A stretch of DNA of 15,486 bases from Ignavibacteriota bacterium. Its GTDB lineage: Bacteria > Bacteroidota > Ignavibacteria > Palsa-1295. Below, piece after piece: positions 1 through 7,832 of this stretch. The notes under the pieces are model-generated. The model had not been told where the DNA came from. It searched no databases and was given only the letters and a program-made list of their open reading frames with translations. Location of the stretch: the NCBI GenBank assembly GCA_025357895.1, contig JANYLL010000253.1, positions 1 through 15,486 on the forward strand, in the 5' to 3' direction. A program made the position numbers and the translations under genes. The number at the start of each line of letters is the position of its first letter. Position 1 is the stretch's first letter.

Positions 1-715
1 GAAAGTAATTGGGTGAATTTGGAAGATCATGTAAAAATCCGATATAAAATGAAGGCAATGATTGATTATTATTAGAGTTTGGGTATTGCTGCCAAACAGG
101 TTTATAGCTCCATTTTGTTAAGACGATAGGACCATCATTCGAATTTGGCTGTTTCGTATCCTTTGGATCGCCGATCTGAATATCCTGTAAATATTGACAT
201 CCGATAACTATCGGAGAGCCATTTTTATTAAAAAATCTCCAGCTATAGATTATTTGACCGCTCTTGTCCAAAACAACGGGATAAATATCCTGAATAATAT
301 CAACACCGTTTTTATTGGACCAAATAGTCCGAACTGTATCACCGTATTTTTTTGTATCTCCATCATCCAGGGGTTTTGCATTCGCCGGAAGAGATATGAT
401 GCCATTATTCGTAAAAAAAGTGTTCCCGATCTGACAGGTAAAATAACTGTGATCATAAAAATCAAGTTGGGGATCACCGTTTCTTCCGGGAGGTAAATAA
501 ACAGTAACAAGACCTGTTGAGCCATCAACGTTCGCAAAAACATATTGATTGCTCGTCGAAGAATTACCAAGCGTATTCATTGGCGCAGCTATTTTTTCTT
601 TTTTCTGCGCCTGAACATTAGCAGCTATAAAACTTATAGAAATTACAATGCTTAGTATAATCGAACCCACGCCCGATACTCGTATTTTCTTCGATGGGGA
701 AAGTAAACCCTTCAT
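1..715 (-). CDS. Secreted protein of unknown function, 5' part only (runs off left edge)
   Basis: An open reading frame on the minus strand starts at ATG 713-715 and stays open to the window edge, giving 238 complete codons without a stop. The product begins MKGLLSPSKKIRVSG, then has a hydrophobic stretch (about residues 17-33) ending in VQA before Gln37, which is a good signal peptidase I site. The mature part is rich in Gly, Asn, Asp and aromatic residues with alternating strand-like patterns, for example 'IYSWRFFNKNGSPIVIGCQYLQDIQIGD', here cited only as residues roughly 155-180. That suggests an all-beta extracellular domain. I do not recognise the family. A C-terminal T9SS sorting domain would be expected beyond the edge by analogy with its neighbours, but cannot be seen. 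The upstream purine run AGAGAG is a weak ribosome-binding candidate. Coding status is well supported by the signal peptide and long open frame. Confidence 0.8.
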   Translation of the reverse strand, partial: MKGLLSPSKKIRVSGVGSIILSIVISISFIAANVQAQKKEKIAAPMNTLGNSSTSNQYVFANVDGSTGLVTVYLPPGRNGDPQLDFYDHSYFTCQIGNTFFTNNGIISLPANAKPLDDGDTKKYGDTVRTIWSNKNGVDIIQDIYPVVLDKSGQIIYSWRFFNKNGSPIVIGCQYLQDIQIGDPKDTKQPNSNDGPIVLTKWSYKPVWQQYPNSNNNQSLPSFYIGFLHDLPNSPNYF

Positions 716-881
716 AGTATTTTTCTCTCTTAGGATAATTGCACGTATAACCCAAAAACGACACAAATCACGTAATAGTATAAACCCTAACTCTTGCTAT
801 ATTGTGCCGCAAAAGCAAGGCCGATTAACGATCGGAAACATTGCTTTTTCAGCCGCAAAAGAGGCTTTTAAAAATAATTGC

Positions 882-1691
882 TTAAATTCGGTACTTTAGG
901 GCAAGCGTTAGCGCAAAAGACGATATTTTCCAGTCCGATTCTTTCGGATTCGTACTCATTGTGGTCAATGGGTAATTATAACTTGCCTGTGGTATAAGCG
1001 AGAAATTTGCAAAAATCGGAATGTCGTAGCCCACACCAACAAGTAATGCGATCCTTAAACTTCTCACATTGGGAATTACCCCGTCTTGAAGTGTTTCCTT
1101 TTGAATGCCATTCTCAAATCTAACATTTGTAATGACATCTCCATTATCCAGTGTGATCTGAGAGTTTGGAATTGCTCTTGTGTGAGTTAAATGTGAACTC
1201 GTAAGAATTCCAATTTCCGGAGCTACTTGAATAAAAACTCCTTCTCCAAAAGGAGTGATCATAAAGTATGGCGCAAAGAAAAAATATGTAGCACTGAGAT
1301 CAACAAGTCTTACCATCGAAAATGAACCTGATGCAATGGAATCCATCTCAACATATGTAATAACTGCCGTATCTCTGAAAGTAGTAGAAGTAGAAGTTAA
1401 TTTATTATCCAAACCCAACTTCATTCCGAAACAGACATATTGATTTTTTGCAAATTCAATGAAAAAACTAGCCATCGCGCTATTCCCTTTTCCCGCGTCA
1501 ACCGAGCATTTGCAGATCAATTGAAAACTTCCCTCTTGCACATTCTTCATCCACCCGCCTTCTGCTCCGATAGACCATGTATCATGCAATATTTCGTTAT
1601 TCTGAATCTGAGCTTTAAGCGAAGAAGAACAAACCACTAAGCAGATAATAATAAAAGCAGGCGCCCATAGATGTTGCAGGCTTTGCCGCAT
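882..1691 (-). CDS. Outer-membrane beta-barrel protein, paralogue 2 of the operon
   Basis: A 269-residue exported protein. Its signal peptide (hydrophobic from about residue 11 to 22) ends LKA before Gln28. The rest alternates polar and hydrophobic residues in short strands and ends in the basic-aromatic LKYRI, with many aromatic strand ends, as expected for a small outer-membrane beta-barrel (OMP_b-brl / PorT-like fold). It is clearly a paralogue of the gene just upstream. Shared features are ICKC near residue 60, a DTAVxxYVExDSIASG segment, a THTR motif, a DNGDV segment and the VRFENG loop. Its ATG (1689-1691) overlaps the upstream stop as TAATG, so translational coupling is likely. It is last in the operon headed by the PD40/OmpA gene. 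The function is unknown; barrel assignment is inferred from pattern, not from a recognised named protein. Confidence 0.83.
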   Translation of the reverse strand: MRQSLQHLWAPAFIIICLVVCSSSLKAQIQNNEILHDTWSIGAEGGWMKNVQEGSFQLICKCSVDAGKGNSAMASFFIEFAKNQYVCFGMKLGLDNKLTSTSTTFRDTAVITYVEMDSIASGSFSMVRLVDLSATYFFFAPYFMITPFGEGVFIQVAPEIGILTSSHLTHTRAIPNSQITLDNGDVITNVRFENGIQKETLQDGVIPNVRSLRIALLVGVGYDIPIFANFSLIPQASYNYPLTTMSTNPKESDWKISSFALTLALKYRI

Positions 1692-2515
1692 TAATCCAGC
1701 TTATATTTCAATCCTACGGTAAAATATAATGACGAGATCTTCCAATCCGCAGCACCGTTAATTCCCACTAAATTAGGACGCACGGTTGTAAAAGGAAAAT
1801 CGTAGGTGATCATTGGAGCTATCACGGCATTATCGCCGACAGGAATATCCCATCCAGCTGTAACTAATGCGGAAATACGGGTGGATACAACATTAGCGAT
1901 CTTTCCTGATTCAAGCATTTCCGAGCGGGTACCATTTTCAAAACGAACACCCGTGACCACATCTCCATTATCAAGTTTGATCGTACTGCTATTTAGCTCG
2001 CGTGTATGAGTAAAATTACTCGACAAAAGAAATCCAATTCCGGGACCGGCTTGAATGAAGAATCCATTGCGGAAAAATTCATACCGAACAAATGGAGCAA
2101 GGACGAGGAAGGTCTCCTTCACACTTCCATTTCGAGTGAATCCGAAAGGTCCGCTTGCAATGGAATCCTTTTCTACATAATTAACTACTGCAGTATCATG
2201 GACAATCGTTGAAGTAGTAAAATGTTTGAAATCGAATTTAATTCCTAAACCGAACGTCCATTCATAGCTGACAGGAAGTTCAAAAAGTAATCCGCCGAGA
2301 AATCCGTTTCCGGAGCCGCCTGCAAATTCGCATTTGCAGATCGCCTGAAAAGTACCCGACTGAATATGCGATCCTAATCCTAATTCGATTCCGATCATCG
2401 GCGGCGGAGCACCGGGACCGAAAAGATCGCCGCGACTGAGGATCTGCGCCCTGATCGGCGAAGCAGCGAGCAATAATAAAAGAGCAAGCCCAATGATATG
2501 ATTATTTTTTTTCAT
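1691..2515 (-). CDS. Outer-membrane beta-barrel protein, paralogue 1 of the operon
   Basis: A 274-residue exported protein with a strong signal peptide (MKKNN, then a Leu/Ala core, cleavage after IRA before Gln24). The mature part shows repeated amphipathic strands with Gly and aromatic residues and ends KYKLD, consistent with a beta-barrel of about 8-10 strands. It shares many blocks with the downstream 269-residue protein: ICKC at about residue 61, HDTAVVNYVEKDSIASG, THTR, DNGDVVTGVRFENG and an xIxNVxSxRI segment. The start lies 19 bases after the stop of the PD40/OmpA gene, with a GCAGAGA purine run just before ATG. The stop shares one base with the start of the next gene. Likely role: partner or docking barrel for the OmpA-type protein in the outer membrane. 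This is by analogy with OmpA/PorP-SprF gene pairs, because I do not see PorP/SprF signatures. Confidence 0.84.
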   Translation of the reverse strand: MKKNNHIIGLALLLLLAASPIRAQILSRGDLFGPGAPPPMIGIELGLGSHIQSGTFQAICKCEFAGGSGNGFLGGLLFELPVSYEWTFGLGIKFDFKHFTTSTIVHDTAVVNYVEKDSIASGPFGFTRNGSVKETFLVLAPFVRYEFFRNGFFIQAGPGIGFLLSSNFTHTRELNSSTIKLDNGDVVTGVRFENGTRSEMLESGKIANVVSTRISALVTAGWDIPVGDNAVIAPMITYDFPFTTVRPNLVGINGAADWKISSLYFTVGLKYKLD

Positions 2516-2534
2516 TCTCTGCTTTAATGCTTGA

Positions 2535-4352
2535 TTATTGCTTACCCATAATACGAACTTCCACTCGGCGGTTCAGTGCATCATCTTTTTCCGTATTTCC
2601 TTTTGCAAGAGGTACCGATTTTCCTAACCCTTTAACAATCGCCACTTGATCGTTTCCTACACCTTGAGCCAATAAGTAATCAACAACGGTATTAGCGCGT
2701 CTTTGCGAAAGCTTCTGGTTGTATTCATCCGTACCATGCTCGTCAGTATGTCCGGAAATTTCAATACGAACATTAGGATTCTCTTTTACCTGCTGGATGA
2801 AATGCGCCATCTTCGGAGATTCATTCGGTTTCAGTTCACTCTTATCATAATCGAAATTCACCATGACCGGCGGAATACCCGTCGGCGTCAGGCGCACTTC
2901 TTTTTTAACGACGATCAAGGCTTCACGTTTAAGAGGGATCTCGATCGCTGATTCGTACGCTTCGTAATCTTTTAACTCAACCGAGATTATATATTTGCTG
3001 AAAACCTTCGCATCGAAACTGTATGCACCGGTATTTGCATCAGTTTGAATATTCATCTTACCACCGCCATCTTCAGTAAGAATAACGTTCGCAGCAAGTG
3101 GCTTATTGGTAAATACATTCGTTACATGTCCTTCGATCCTTGCTTTAGCCGGAACAAGCTTTATATCCTGAGAAAAACCGGCAGAATCGAATGTGCTTGG
3201 TGCTTGTGATTCAATCGAACCGGAAATATAGCCATTAGCACCTCCGTTAACACGGATCATTTTTCCGATCGGCGCCATTGCTGCATAATTGCGTGGCGAA
3301 CCGGTATTCGATAACTTTTCAGAAGTTGAGGACACTTCAAGTGTAACATCAGGATCTGTTCTAACCGGCTGTGCGGTTTCTGCGTCGAGCACCTGTCCGC
3401 GGAATGAAATAAATTTAGGTTTCGGTGCGATGGGGTTCGGCATGATGCGGTACAGATCGAAATTCCCTGTTCCACCCGGACGGTCGCTTGCAACATAGAC
3501 TGCATCTTCCGATGGCGGGATCGAAAAAAACATCTCGTCGTATTTCGTATTCACAGCCGGACCTAAGTTCTTCGGCTCCGACCATTCATTTTCGCCTTTA
3601 CGGAAGGTTACATAAATATCGTACCCTCCCATACCACCCGGAAGTCCGTTGGCTGCAAAATAAAGCGTTTGATTATCGGCAGCTATATACGGAGAAACTT
3701 CATCGCCGCTTGTATTAAAATTTAGATCAACCGGAGCGCCCCACGTTCCCGAACCCGATCTGACACACATATATATATCTGTTCCGCCATGACCATGCTT
3801 ACGATCGCTTGCAAAAAAGAGAAGCTGCCCATCCTGTGAAAGTGAAGGCTGAGCATCCCACCATTCGGAGTTAATATCTTTTCCGAGAGGATGCATATTT
3901 TTTAACTGACCGTCTTCAATTGTGCCTTCATAGATATCGCAGGTTTTGAAGATTCCGTCCTCGAGGTTGCACCCTTGCAGCACACAGGTTTTACCATCAG
4001 CAGCGATCGAGAGGGCACTGACATTCCCCTTGCCCGGCAGTTCAAGAAAAATTTCCGGATCACCCCATTCCGTCAAAGATTTCCTTTTTGAGCGATAAAG
4101 TACCTGTTTGCCATTATTACGGTAACTGGTAAAATACAGCGTGCCTTCATCACCTGAAACGATCGGAGTTGCATCATCAGCCATGGAATTGAGATTCTTC
4201 AGATTCTCAGCATGAGTCTCCGAAAAACCTCGGGCTATGGCGCGCTTCGATTCAGGATCGCCTTGTCCGTAAATCCGCTGTGGCGGATATGCATACACAA
4301 AGCAAAAGACTAAGAATGTGAGTGAGATTAAACGTATCCGTCGTATCGTCAT
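2535..4352 (-). CDS. PD40 beta-propeller / carboxypeptidase-regulatory-like / OmpA C-terminal domain protein (PorE-like architecture)
   Basis: A 605-residue envelope protein. Residues 1-29 are a signal peptide (basic MTIRRIR, hydrophobic core, IYG before Gln30). Residues about 55-305 hold four or more PD40/WD40-like blades, seen as 'P.(S/A).DG..L.F.S.R..G.GG.DIY' repeats near residues 65, 170, 222 and 275. Residues about 315-480 hold carboxypeptidase-regulatory-like segments, for example GHVTNVFTNKPL followed by a TDANTGAYSF stretch. Residues 494-605 are an OmpA C-terminal peptidoglycan-binding domain with VNFDYDKSEL, SGHTDEHGTDEYN, LSQRRA and NRRVE. The order propeller-CRD-OmpA matches T9SS component PorE, but PorE is a lipoprotein with an N-terminal TPR. 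Here there is neither TPR nor lipobox, so this is a PorE-like relative, not a secure PorE. It heads an operon with two barrel proteins. No clear Shine-Dalgarno sequence precedes the ATG. Confidence 0.92.
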   Translation of the reverse strand: MTIRRIRLISLTFLVFCFVYAYPPQRIYGQGDPESKRAIARGFSETHAENLKNLNSMADDATPIVSGDEGTLYFTSYRNNGKQVLYRSKRKSLTEWGDPEIFLELPGKGNVSALSIAADGKTCVLQGCNLEDGIFKTCDIYEGTIEDGQLKNMHPLGKDINSEWWDAQPSLSQDGQLLFFASDRKHGHGGTDIYMCVRSGSGTWGAPVDLNFNTSGDEVSPYIAADNQTLYFAANGLPGGMGGYDIYVTFRKGENEWSEPKNLGPAVNTKYDEMFFSIPPSEDAVYVASDRPGGTGNFDLYRIMPNPIAPKPKFISFRGQVLDAETAQPVRTDPDVTLEVSSTSEKLSNTGSPRNYAAMAPIGKMIRVNGGANGYISGSIESQAPSTFDSAGFSQDIKLVPAKARIEGHVTNVFTNKPLAANVILTEDGGGKMNIQTDANTGAYSFDAKVFSKYIISVELKDYEAYESAIEIPLKREALIVVKKEVRLTPTGIPPVMVNFDYDKSELKPNESPKMAHFIQQVKENPNVRIEISGHTDEHGTDEYNQKLSQRRANTVVDYLLAQGVGNDQVAIVKGLGKSVPLAKGNTEKDDALNRRVEVRIMGKQ

Positions 4353-4423
4353 TTATAAATACCGACTGTAAGAATGTCCGAAAAATACACAACAATAGAA
4401 AGTGAATGAGAAAGTATTCTCTG

Positions 4424-4431
4424 CAAATTTA
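4424..4431 (-). promoter_or_regulatory. Candidate Bacteroidota-type -7 box (TAAATTTG) for the PD40/OmpA operon
   Basis: Read on the minus strand this is TAAATTTG, an exact match to the Bacteroidota -7 consensus TAnnTTTG, 72 bases upstream of the ATG of the 605-residue protein. No TTG sits at the usual 19-21 base spacing upstream, so the -33 half is missing or weak. The same octamer stands at a similar distance before the other minus-strand operon (6822-6829). Confidence 0.35.
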
Positions 4432-4439
4432 CAGAAATA

Positions 4440-4484
4440 TTTCACTGTGCTCCGATAATCCCCAATTAAACACTCTCAGTGAAA
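4440..4484. repeat. 8-bp inverted repeat TTTCACTG ... CAGTGAAA
   Basis: Perfect 8-base arms at 4440-4447 and 4477-4484 are separated by 29 bases. The element lies between the end of the T9SS Asp-box gene and the candidate -7 box of the next operon. It could be an operator upstream of that promoter or a weak long-loop hairpin at the end of the upstream gene. There is no T-run behind it, so an intrinsic terminator is unlikely. An 8-base match in AT-rich DNA may also be chance. Confidence 0.25.
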
Positions 4485-4530
4485 AAGCGTTCGAAATAAA
4501 TGCAATAGGATACTGAAGTGAATAGTTCTT

Positions 4531-5970
4531 TTATTTCACCACCAGTACCGGTACATTTTCTTTTCTCAAATTTGTTCTGATACTTACCATGTAAGATCCT
4601 TGAGGAAGCCCGGAAATATCGAGTTCAATTCCTGAATTACGGCGTTCGATCGTTCGTGATATTCGGCTGCCGAGTATTGAAGTTATCTGTACTTCCTCTA
4701 TTTGTTCGCCATTCATAAACCCTTCGAAATGAATGATTGATGAAGCGGGATTGGGAATACTCCGCAACGAGGAAAACTCCCCATTCTGCTGAACGCTGTT
4801 TTGAGGAGTACTTCGAAATTGATAGAAAAATTCTGTATCAACGGTCACCGTATTGCCTGCCTGGTTCGATTTTTTTTCTGCAGTAGCCCATCCATGATTC
4901 TGATCTGCGAACTGAATATCTGAAATATACCAGTAACTTTTCTGATTTCCAGGAAGATAAGTACTCAGCACCCATTTTCCGGAAATATCCTTATAGTCGA
5001 TTACAGCCCGCGAGAGATCATAATGATCGGCATCGCTTGCAAGTACGACCCAAGATGCTGTCGGAGAAACAGGGGCAAGGTTAAAGACTGCAGGAGGATA
5101 TTGTCCGGTTCTGACCAAGGTGTCAGTTGTAACCCATGTTGTGCCGTAATCCGACGAATAATAAAAAAATTGCGCCTGCGCCGGAACTGCCGGTACAACC
5201 CAAATGCTGCCTGTTCCCGGATACACATAAGGATAAGCAAGCTTAAGAGTAGAGTCGCCTTTAAATTTCAAATATTGTGCATGCCATGATCTGCCGCCAT
5301 CGCTTGTTATAAGAATGGGATATGCAGCAGTATTGCTTTTACCTGAAACCACAATTACACCATTTGTCATATCACTCCAGGCAGATTGTATCGAATAAGT
5401 GCCGTCCTGCAATTTGCTGATATATTTTTCGAGTACTGCATCTCCGCGTATATCCGTAAAGGTTTTCCCGCCATCATGAGTAACGGCGCAAGTATCTTTA
5501 GAAGTTTTATCATCAAGCCATATCCTGAAGCCGTCGTTGGCGTTCCACATCGTCAGTGCAGATACTTTGTTCGGAATAGTTTTGGTTGAGATCACCGTCC
5601 ATGTCGCTCCCATATCGGTACTGATCATCACTCCCGGAACAGGCGTTCCGTCTAAGCGCCTGCGCTGAAATGACATCACCGTAGTATGTGATAATGCAAA
5701 AAGATAAGCCGGCGAGGGAGTTGCTTTATCTCCGAATGTAAGCTGCGTCCAGGTTAGAGCACCATCTTTTGTTACATAACCTGTATCCTGACCAATGTAA
5801 TATCCGACAAGGCTATCGGCAAAAACAAGCCGGGCATTCGTTAAGATCGGTAACTGCGAAACAGCTGCCCACTTCCCGCCTGCAGGTTGGGCGTTACTAC
5901 TGCCTGAATGAAAAAGTAATACAACTAAAGCAACGAAACTCAACTGGCGGAATGGACTATAATTATTCAT
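4531..5970 (-). CDS. T9SS-sorted Asp-box (BNR/Ycf48-like) beta-propeller protein
   Basis: A 479-residue extracellular protein. The signal peptide ends SNA before Gln28. Residues about 30-390 contain at least five Asp-box turns of the form S/T-x-D-x-G-x-T/S-W (TKDGALTW, STDMGATW, THDGGKTF, TSDGGRSW, SSDYGTTW), typical of sialidase/BNR or Ycf48-like propellers. Residues 401-479 form a type-A T9SS C-terminal sorting domain: SIPNPASSII, an ITSILGSRI strand, LPQGSYMVSI and a basic end VLVVK. The predicted fate is transport across the outer membrane by T9SS and cell-surface attachment or release. Catalytic sialidase residues are not evident, so it is probably a structural or binding propeller rather than a glycosidase. 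The gene follows the lipoprotein gene by 23 bases, suggesting co-transcription. No strong ribosome-binding site is seen. Confidence 0.9.
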   Translation of the reverse strand: MNNYSPFRQLSFVALVVLLFHSGSSNAQPAGGKWAAVSQLPILTNARLVFADSLVGYYIGQDTGYVTKDGALTWTQLTFGDKATPSPAYLFALSHTTVMSFQRRRLDGTPVPGVMISTDMGATWTVISTKTIPNKVSALTMWNANDGFRIWLDDKTSKDTCAVTHDGGKTFTDIRGDAVLEKYISKLQDGTYSIQSAWSDMTNGVIVVSGKSNTAAYPILITSDGGRSWHAQYLKFKGDSTLKLAYPYVYPGTGSIWVVPAVPAQAQFFYYSSDYGTTWVTTDTLVRTGQYPPAVFNLAPVSPTASWVVLASDADHYDLSRAVIDYKDISGKWVLSTYLPGNQKSYWYISDIQFADQNHGWATAEKKSNQAGNTVTVDTEFFYQFRSTPQNSVQQNGEFSSLRSIPNPASSIIHFEGFMNGEQIEEVQITSILGSRISRTIERRNSGIELDISGLPQGSYMVSIRTNLRKENVPVLVVK

Positions 5971-5993
5971 AAAATAACTGATCTAAAATATAT

Positions 5994-6743
5994 TTATTTT
6001 AAATTATAACTTACGAGTTTTTTTTCCGTCCCGTTAGTCGGAGGCAATATTCCCAGCGGAAAATGAAATGGCTGTGTGGTCTTTTCGCAGTAATAACCCA
6101 AAGAAGGTGCAAATGATACCGTCGTCAAAGCATCGGAATTGATCGGTATGAATAATGCAACCGTACCGCCAAAATGCGTACCGTGTTTCAGATTGAAAAC
6201 TGAAATTGACGTATTATCGATCGGATAAGAACTCCAGTTTATATAAACAAGACTATCCATAACAATGATGTGAATCGGCACCGTACCTAATGAGGGTACC
6301 GGAAATTGGATCGTCGTATCGGCAACCTTGCTCCCTGAAGAAGTATGTGATTGCATCGGATACGTTGCCCAATCCGGATAGGTAATTCCAATAAAGGAAA
6401 GGAAACTCAGTCCGATGTATTCGGAAATATCGCCGTTGCTTTCAAAATTTATATAAGAACTCGTGATCAGACCCGTTTTCAGATTTCGTATCGAAAACCG
6501 TGTCACATTCGTCCTACCGTTATATGTCAATCCTGTTTCTGCAACAGAATCAACGGTCATAAATGCGGAATCTGTCAATAAATGTCCGTTCGAATCGATC
6601 GGTGTATTATTATAAACATACACGCTTCCGGCTTTACCGGGCATGGTCTTGCCGGGCGCCACGGAATTTGGTCCAGGATTATAAGAACATCCGGTAATAA
6701 ATACAATGCAAAGTATTGATGCGAGTTTGAATGTATGTGGCAT
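5994..6743 (-). CDS. Lipoprotein of unknown function
   Basis: A 249-residue lipoprotein. The N-terminus MPHTFKLASILCIVFITGC has a lipobox ITGC with the lipidated Cys at position 19, followed by SYNPGPNS, a flexible linker. The remaining sequence is strand-rich (VYVYNNTPID, FSIRNLKTGL, IHIIVMDSLVYINW) and lacks any motif I recognise. It is first in a two-gene unit with the T9SS-sorted propeller protein, whose ATG is 23 bases downstream. A candidate -7 box lies about 79 bases before this start. Location is predicted to be the outer membrane, because no Asp follows the Cys, although the sorting rule in this group is not certain. The pairing with a T9SS cargo suggests an envelope role only. Confidence 0.8.
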   Translation of the reverse strand: MPHTFKLASILCIVFITGCSYNPGPNSVAPGKTMPGKAGSVYVYNNTPIDSNGHLLTDSAFMTVDSVAETGLTYNGRTNVTRFSIRNLKTGLITSSYINFESNGDISEYIGLSFLSFIGITYPDWATYPMQSHTSSGSKVADTTIQFPVPSLGTVPIHIIVMDSLVYINWSSYPIDNTSISVFNLKHGTHFGGTVALFIPINSDALTTVSFAPSLGYYCEKTTQPFHFPLGILPPTNGTEKKLVSYNLK

Positions 6744-6821
6744 AAGAATATTGATGATGATTAAGAGGTAATGGAACGCAGACGTTCGGAAAATGGTGCA
6801 CAGAGGAAGCTCCTAATGACT

Positions 6822-6829
6822 CAAATTTA
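6822..6829 (-). promoter_or_regulatory. Candidate Bacteroidota-type -7 box (TAAATTTG) for the lipoprotein/propeller operon
   Basis: Minus-strand TAAATTTG, an exact TAnnTTTG match, lies about 79 bases before the lipoprotein ATG. A TTG lies 26 bases upstream of the TA, longer than the usual 19-21. It is the same octamer as at 4424-4431. Confidence 0.35.
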
Positions 6830-6919
6830 GAAGAATGTCGTCGCGAGGGGGCACGCAACTACGACGCGGCAATCTGAGAAGTCAAATCAGAGTATCAGTC
6901 ATCTTCGGATGATAATTTA

Positions 6920-7693
6920 TCAGACTCTTACCACGACCTTAGCTTTTTTCTTCTCTTCGATCGATAACCATGTCACTAAACATATAATGGTGATGAGAAA
7001 AATAATATTGATTAGCGTTGTACTTATTTCTAATCCACCGGCATCAGCATCCTGAGTTAAGAGATCACCCAACGAAGCGCCAAGCGGACGAGTAATGATA
7101 TACGCAAGCCAGAATGCCAACACAGCGTTTAGGTTTGCAAAACGATACAGGAGATATATTATTGCAATGATGCCAATAAACATGAGCGCAGACAATGCAT
7201 AACCAAGACCAAGACTTTCGGCAATAAGATCGCCCGCTGAAGTGCCGAGTGCAAAAGTGAATAGGATAGCTGACCAATAGAACAGTTCGCGTTTTGTTGT
7301 AACGATGGTGTGAACTGATAACGTCTTTTCGCTTACGTACCACAAAACAAATGTGATAACTAAGCCGGCGCCGAAAATAATGGACGTCGCTTCCAAACTC
7401 ATGCCAAGATTATCCACCAGATTATCGGATATAAGCGTACCCACGACACTGATCAAAACGACGACCAGCCAGTAGATCGGTGGTATGTACTTCTTTGCCC
7501 TAAGTTGAAAGATGAGTGCGATCACTAACAGGACAGCCATCACGAGCGACGTTCCGTTCAGACCAAGATTCATTGTCGTCGAGAGAAAATCCGCACCCGT
7601 CTCGCCGACAGTTGTTGCCATGATCTTAATGATCCAGAACGCAAGGATCACTTCAGGGACTTTGTTGAGCATCGGCGCAATTTTTCTATTCAT
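6920..7693 (-). CDS. Eight-helix membrane protein with four internal repeats (COG4705-like)
   Basis: A 257-residue integral membrane protein. An upstream in-frame ATG at 7843 would add 50 residues of non-membrane, non-signal sequence that overlap the structured leader, so I choose the ATG at 7691-7693 (MNRKIAPML). About eight hydrophobic helices are visible. Every second one carries the same motif, [FY]W-x9-G-x4-D-x-[LI]: W20/G30/D35, W75/G85/D90, W140/G150/D155 and W195/G205/D210. This four-fold duplication of a two-helix unit with a buried Asp in each suggests a channel or transporter with pseudo-symmetry. The KVPEV...FW.IKI...T.GET..D beginning resembles my recollection of COG4705 uncharacterised membrane proteins. 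The substrate is unknown. The gene stands alone, divergent from the VWA gene, with a roughly 150-base leader. Its end is basic (IEEKKKAKVVVRV), probably cytoplasmic. Confidence 0.85.
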   Translation of the reverse strand: MNRKIAPMLNKVPEVILAFWIIKIMATTVGETGADFLSTTMNLGLNGTSLVMAVLLVIALIFQLRAKKYIPPIYWLVVVLISVVGTLISDNLVDNLGMSLEATSIIFGAGLVITFVLWYVSEKTLSVHTIVTTKRELFYWSAILFTFALGTSAGDLIAESLGLGYALSALMFIGIIAIIYLLYRFANLNAVLAFWLAYIITRPLGASLGDLLTQDADAGGLEISTTLINIIFLITIICLVTWLSIEEKKKAKVVVRV

Positions 7694-7750
7694 GATAATA
7701 TAAATTATAGAGTGGAAAATATCGGGGATTATTAAGAAGGGAGAAAAATC

Positions 7751-7822
7751 TTCAGTGGGTTGGACTGTAAGTCTGTCCGGCGAGGAAGCCCTGCTAACGG
7801 ACCCAGAGCCCGCGCCACTGAA
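7751..7822 (-). promoter_or_regulatory. Candidate structured leader RNA (riboswitch-like) upstream of the four-repeat membrane protein
   Basis: Read on the minus strand, UUCAGUGG (7822-7815) pairs perfectly with CCACUGAA (7758-7751). Inside it are GUCCG/CGGAC (7802-7798 with 7779-7775), capping a GCAGG..CCU(C)GC hairpin, and a GACU-UAC-AGUC hairpin (7773-7763). That makes a three-way junction. The 3' strand of the closing stem is followed within two bases by UUUUU (7745-7749), as in a terminator-type expression platform. A competing helix, GCCCUG (7830-7825) with CAGGGC (7793-7788), would disrupt it. The element lies in the untranslated leader, 58 bases before the chosen ATG, and is much more GC-rich than its flanks. 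I could not match it to a riboswitch consensus I know (Mn yybP-ykoY, M-box, fluoride, cobalamin, guanidine, SAM, ZTP). Structure is by eye; function is inferred. Confidence 0.45.
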
Positions 7823-7832
7823 CTCAGGGCAG

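Noticed and set aside
250..570. 106-codon minus-strand ORF and the 100-codon plus-strand ORF at 194-496
   Set aside because: Both are shadows of the longer minus-strand frame that starts at 715 with a signal peptide and stays open to the edge.
792..865. Small hairpins and a repeated GCCGCAAAAG (806-815, 852-861) between the first two minus-strand genes
   Set aside because: Stems are only 4-5 bp (CCGAT/ATCGG, AGCC/GGCT) with no proper U-run on the relevant strand; too weak to call a terminator or operator.
6838..6865. GTCGT/ACGAC inverted repeat in the spacer before the lipoprotein operon
   Set aside because: Only five base pairs with an 18-base loop and no U-run; it may just reflect local GC-rich sequence.
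7760..7775. tRNA-Tyr-like anticodon arm (GGACTGTAAGTCT) on the plus strand
   Set aside because: No T-loop GTTCGAATCC, no matching acceptor stem and no D-arm. The sequence is better explained as one hairpin of the leader structure.
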